Under the pieces are notes generated by a model. It was not told the DNA's origin and made no database searches. It saw nothing but the letters and a program-made list of their open reading frames with translations. The position numbers and the translations under genes are program-made. From Pseudomonadota bacterium (GTDB lineage: Bacteria > Pseudomonadota > Gammaproteobacteria > Burkholderiales > Burkholderiaceae_B), in assembly GCA_023432075.1 (NCBI GenBank), contig JAEYVD010000467.1, positions 1-7,110 on the forward strand: 7,110 nt of DNA. Reading direction: 5' to 3'. Of this stretch, positions 5,556 through 7,110 are shown one piece after another (position 1 is the first letter of the stretch; the number at the start of each line of letters is the position of its first letter).

Positions 5556-6223
5556 GCGACCTCCCCTTGCGATGACGAGCGCGGCAGGGCGCGGAAGATC
5601 GCCCCGTAAAGTCCATAGAACATGTTGGCGGCGTGGACCACGGCGGCCCGGTCGGCATCATCGTCCAGGCGGTTCACCAGATCGGCGAAGTGCGCGGTGT
5701 GTTCCTGGTCCAGCGTTCCGTGAGACCGCAGATAGCTGAAGGCGCTTGGCGGCAGCGCGAGCGCGCGCTGGATCTGGTCGGCGGCGTTCAAGGCCAGCGT
5801 GACGCTGGTGCCCTCCAGCACGTGCACCATGCCAAAGAATCCAACCGGGTTCTTGCGCGCGATGGTGTCGTAGGCGTAAGCCACCATGACCTCGGTGGCG
5901 GGCCCGGGACCGGCGCGGCGCACCTCGTCCGCATCGTGACCCAATGCGCGCAGGTCATTGAGGATCCAGGCATCGTGGCCCGTCTCCTCCTCGATGTATT
6001 CATCGAGCGCGGGCTGCATCCACGCCAAGCGGGAGGGCATGCGTGCGCGGCACGCGTGCATCAGCGGCACGGTGTGGCTGACGTGGTGATAGGCTTCGCG
6101 CAGAAACGCCGCATAGGCAGGCCGCGCAACCTGGCCGCGCAGGCAATCCTGGATGATGGGCGTGGCCACCAGGGCCTCGCGGGCCTCGCGCGTCTGATCA
6201 AGCAACTGTTCGAAAAAGGTCAT
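5552..6223 (-). CDS. Heme-oxygenase-like diiron oxidase / TenA-PqqC fold protein
   Basis: A 223-residue all-helical protein of the TenA/PqqC/heme-oxygenase-like superfamily, usual length for the group. A full candidate set of metal ligands is visible: ExxH (Glu80, His83) within DEYIEEETGHD, Glu137 in VLEGTS, and His168/Asp172/His175 in HGTLDQEH (HxxxDxxH), with more His at 46, 47, 50 and 178. Such carboxylate/histidine sets mark the heme-oxygenase-like diiron oxidases (UndA, CADD and SznF types), which use O2 to oxidise or cleave fatty acids, amino acids or amines. Neither thiaminase activity nor heme breakdown is suggested by the context. The ATG at 6223-6221 overlaps the ligase stop by 4 bp (ATGA). 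No strong ribosome-binding site precedes it, so translation is probably coupled to the ligase. The partner ligase and dehydrogenase point to a carboxylic-acid or acyl substrate. The fold is fairly sure; reaction and substrate are inferred. Confidence 0.82.
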   Translation of the reverse strand: MTFFEQLLDQTREAREALVATPIIQDCLRGQVARPAYAAFLREAYHHVSHTVPLMHACRARMPSRLAWMQPALDEYIEEETGHDAWILNDLRALGHDADEVRRAGPGPATEVMVAYAYDTIARKNPVGFFGMVHVLEGTSVTLALNAADQIQRALALPPSAFSYLRSHGTLDQEHTAHFADLVNRLDDDADRAAVVHAANMFYGLYGAIFRALPRSSSQGEVA

Positions 6224-7110
6224 GATGGGTCTACATCAACGGTTGAGCGGAAACCCGCGGAAAAGAGATCGGCGTGCAGTTCGGCGACGGCCTGTCGGCG
6301 CGGACGCCCATTCACGGTCGCCAGACCGCTGGTGGAAGAGAACTCGGCCCGCGCGCGCATCCAGGATCCGATCCGGGCATAGTCCGGCAGGCCTTGGTTG
6401 ACCTCGTCGACACACGCCTGAATGGCGCTGTCGCTGGGATTGCCCAGCGGCCAGATCACGGCGCCCAGCGACGCCTGGCCTTCGCCCAGCACGACGCAAT
6501 GGGCGATAACGCGCTGATTGGAAAGGCGCAGCTCGACCCATTCGGGCGACACGTTGCGTCCGTATCCGGTGATCAGCACATTCTTCTTGCGACCGCGGAT
6601 ATGCAGGAATCCGGCGTCGTCGATGCGGCCCAGGTCGCCTGTCGGCAGCCATGCCGAGGACATCGCGGGCTGACCCAGATATCCCAGCGCCAGCGCGCCG
6701 GCCACTTCGATCTCGCCGTCGGCAGCCACGCGCACGCTTGCATGCGGCAAGGGGCGGCCCGCCGACCCGGGACAGTCCGCGCCGGGCAGGTTCAGCGTCT
6801 GCACCGAACAGGCCTCCGACAGCCCGTAGCCTTCATAGGCGGGTATCCCCTGCGCGCGGGCGCTTTCCAGCAGGTCGCTTCCCACCGCCGCCCCGCCCAC
6901 CGCGACGAAACGCAGCGTGCCGGGGCCGGCGAGGCCAGCCGCGCGCAGCCAGCCCGCATAAGCGCGCAACATCTGCGGCAGCACGATGACGCTTTGCGCG
7001 CGGCCCGCCACGAGGGCTTGGTGAAACACGGCCGGATCGAAGCGCGACGATCCCTGAAGCCCGATGTCCTTCAAGGGGTTGACGCAGATCGCCGCGCCCT
7101 CGATCAGGGG
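6220..7110 (-). CDS. AMP-forming acyl-adenylate ligase (ANL superfamily), C-terminal part; 5' end outside window
   Basis: The frame is open to the right edge, giving 296 residues of a larger protein. It is the second half of an adenylate-forming enzyme (acyl-CoA synthetase/ligase type), which activates a carboxylic acid with ATP. Motifs in order along the strand: GYGLSE at about 6831-6814 (A5, aromatic-G-x-S/T-E), GSAGRPLP, TGDLGR near 6642 (A7, ATP-ribose Asp), IRGRKKNVLITGYGRNVSP (A8 hinge), and NGRPRR at 6312-6295 in the A10 position. The usual A10 lysine (NGK) is arginine here. The N-terminal phosphate-binding loop is not in the window. It is the most upstream gene visible in the operon, and its stop overlaps the start of the diiron-oxidase gene by 4 bp. 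The TTG at 7072-7074 is not a credible start, because the fold needs much more sequence upstream. Acid chain length is not deducible. Confidence 0.9.
   Translation of the reverse strand, partial: PLIEGAAICVNPLKDIGLQGSSRFDPAVFHQALVAGRAQSVIVLPQMLRAYAGWLRAAGLAGPGTLRFVAVGGAAVGSDLLESARAQGIPAYEGYGLSEACSVQTLNLPGADCPGSAGRPLPHASVRVAADGEIEVAGALALGYLGQPAMSSAWLPTGDLGRIDDAGFLHIRGRKKNVLITGYGRNVSPEWVELRLSNQRVIAHCVVLGEGQASLGAVIWPLGNPSDSAIQACVDEVNQGLPDYARIGSWMRARAEFSSTSGLATVNGRPRRQAVAELHADLFSAGFRSTVDVDPS

Overview
The window is GC-rich (by eye clearly above 60%), tightly packed bacterial chromosome. A Bug-family periplasmic solute receptor, a LysR-type regulator and an orphan thiamine-diphosphate enzyme together suggest a beta-proteobacterium of the Bordetella/Achromobacter group (Alcaligenaceae, Burkholderiales). 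This is inferred from gene content; there is no rRNA or other marker. I see no tRNA, rRNA, CRISPR array, insertion sequence or phage gene.

Layout. (1) At the left edge lies the C-terminal end of a LysR-type regulator (+). It overlaps tail to tail, by 8 bp, the end of a Bug receptor gene (-). (2) The Bug gene is the downstream member of a two-gene minus-strand unit whose first gene (GTG start) encodes an acetolactate-synthase-like thiamine-diphosphate enzyme. This looks like a small catabolic unit: capture of an organic acid in the periplasm, and carboligation or decarboxylation of a 2-oxo acid in the cytoplasm. (3) A 277-bp divergent spacer (2930-3206) carries a stem-loop in the leader of the thiamine-diphosphate gene and a 10-bp perfect palindrome. 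(4) A single plus-strand gene (3207-4070) encodes a prephenate-dehydratase-plus-ACT protein with an N-terminal signal peptide. Part of the usual active site is altered. (5) From 4084 to the right edge is a compact minus-strand operon. In transcription order it encodes an AMP-forming acyl-adenylate ligase (5' end outside the window), a heme-oxygenase-like diiron oxidase/TenA-fold protein, a short-chain dehydrogenase, and an exported TPR protein. The first two junctions are 4-bp ATGA overlaps and the last is a 2-bp gap.

The two most interesting items are these. The four-gene operon reads like a carboxylic-acid tailoring pathway (activate, oxidise with a diiron centre, reduce or oxidise with NAD(P)H, plus an envelope partner), and I cannot assign it to a named pathway. 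The other is the apparently exported PheA-type dehydratase/ACT protein, which has lost the usual PIEN, HPQ and TRF residues in part. It may be a periplasmic aromatic-acid enzyme with a shifted substrate, or a sensor/binding protein built on the PheA scaffold.
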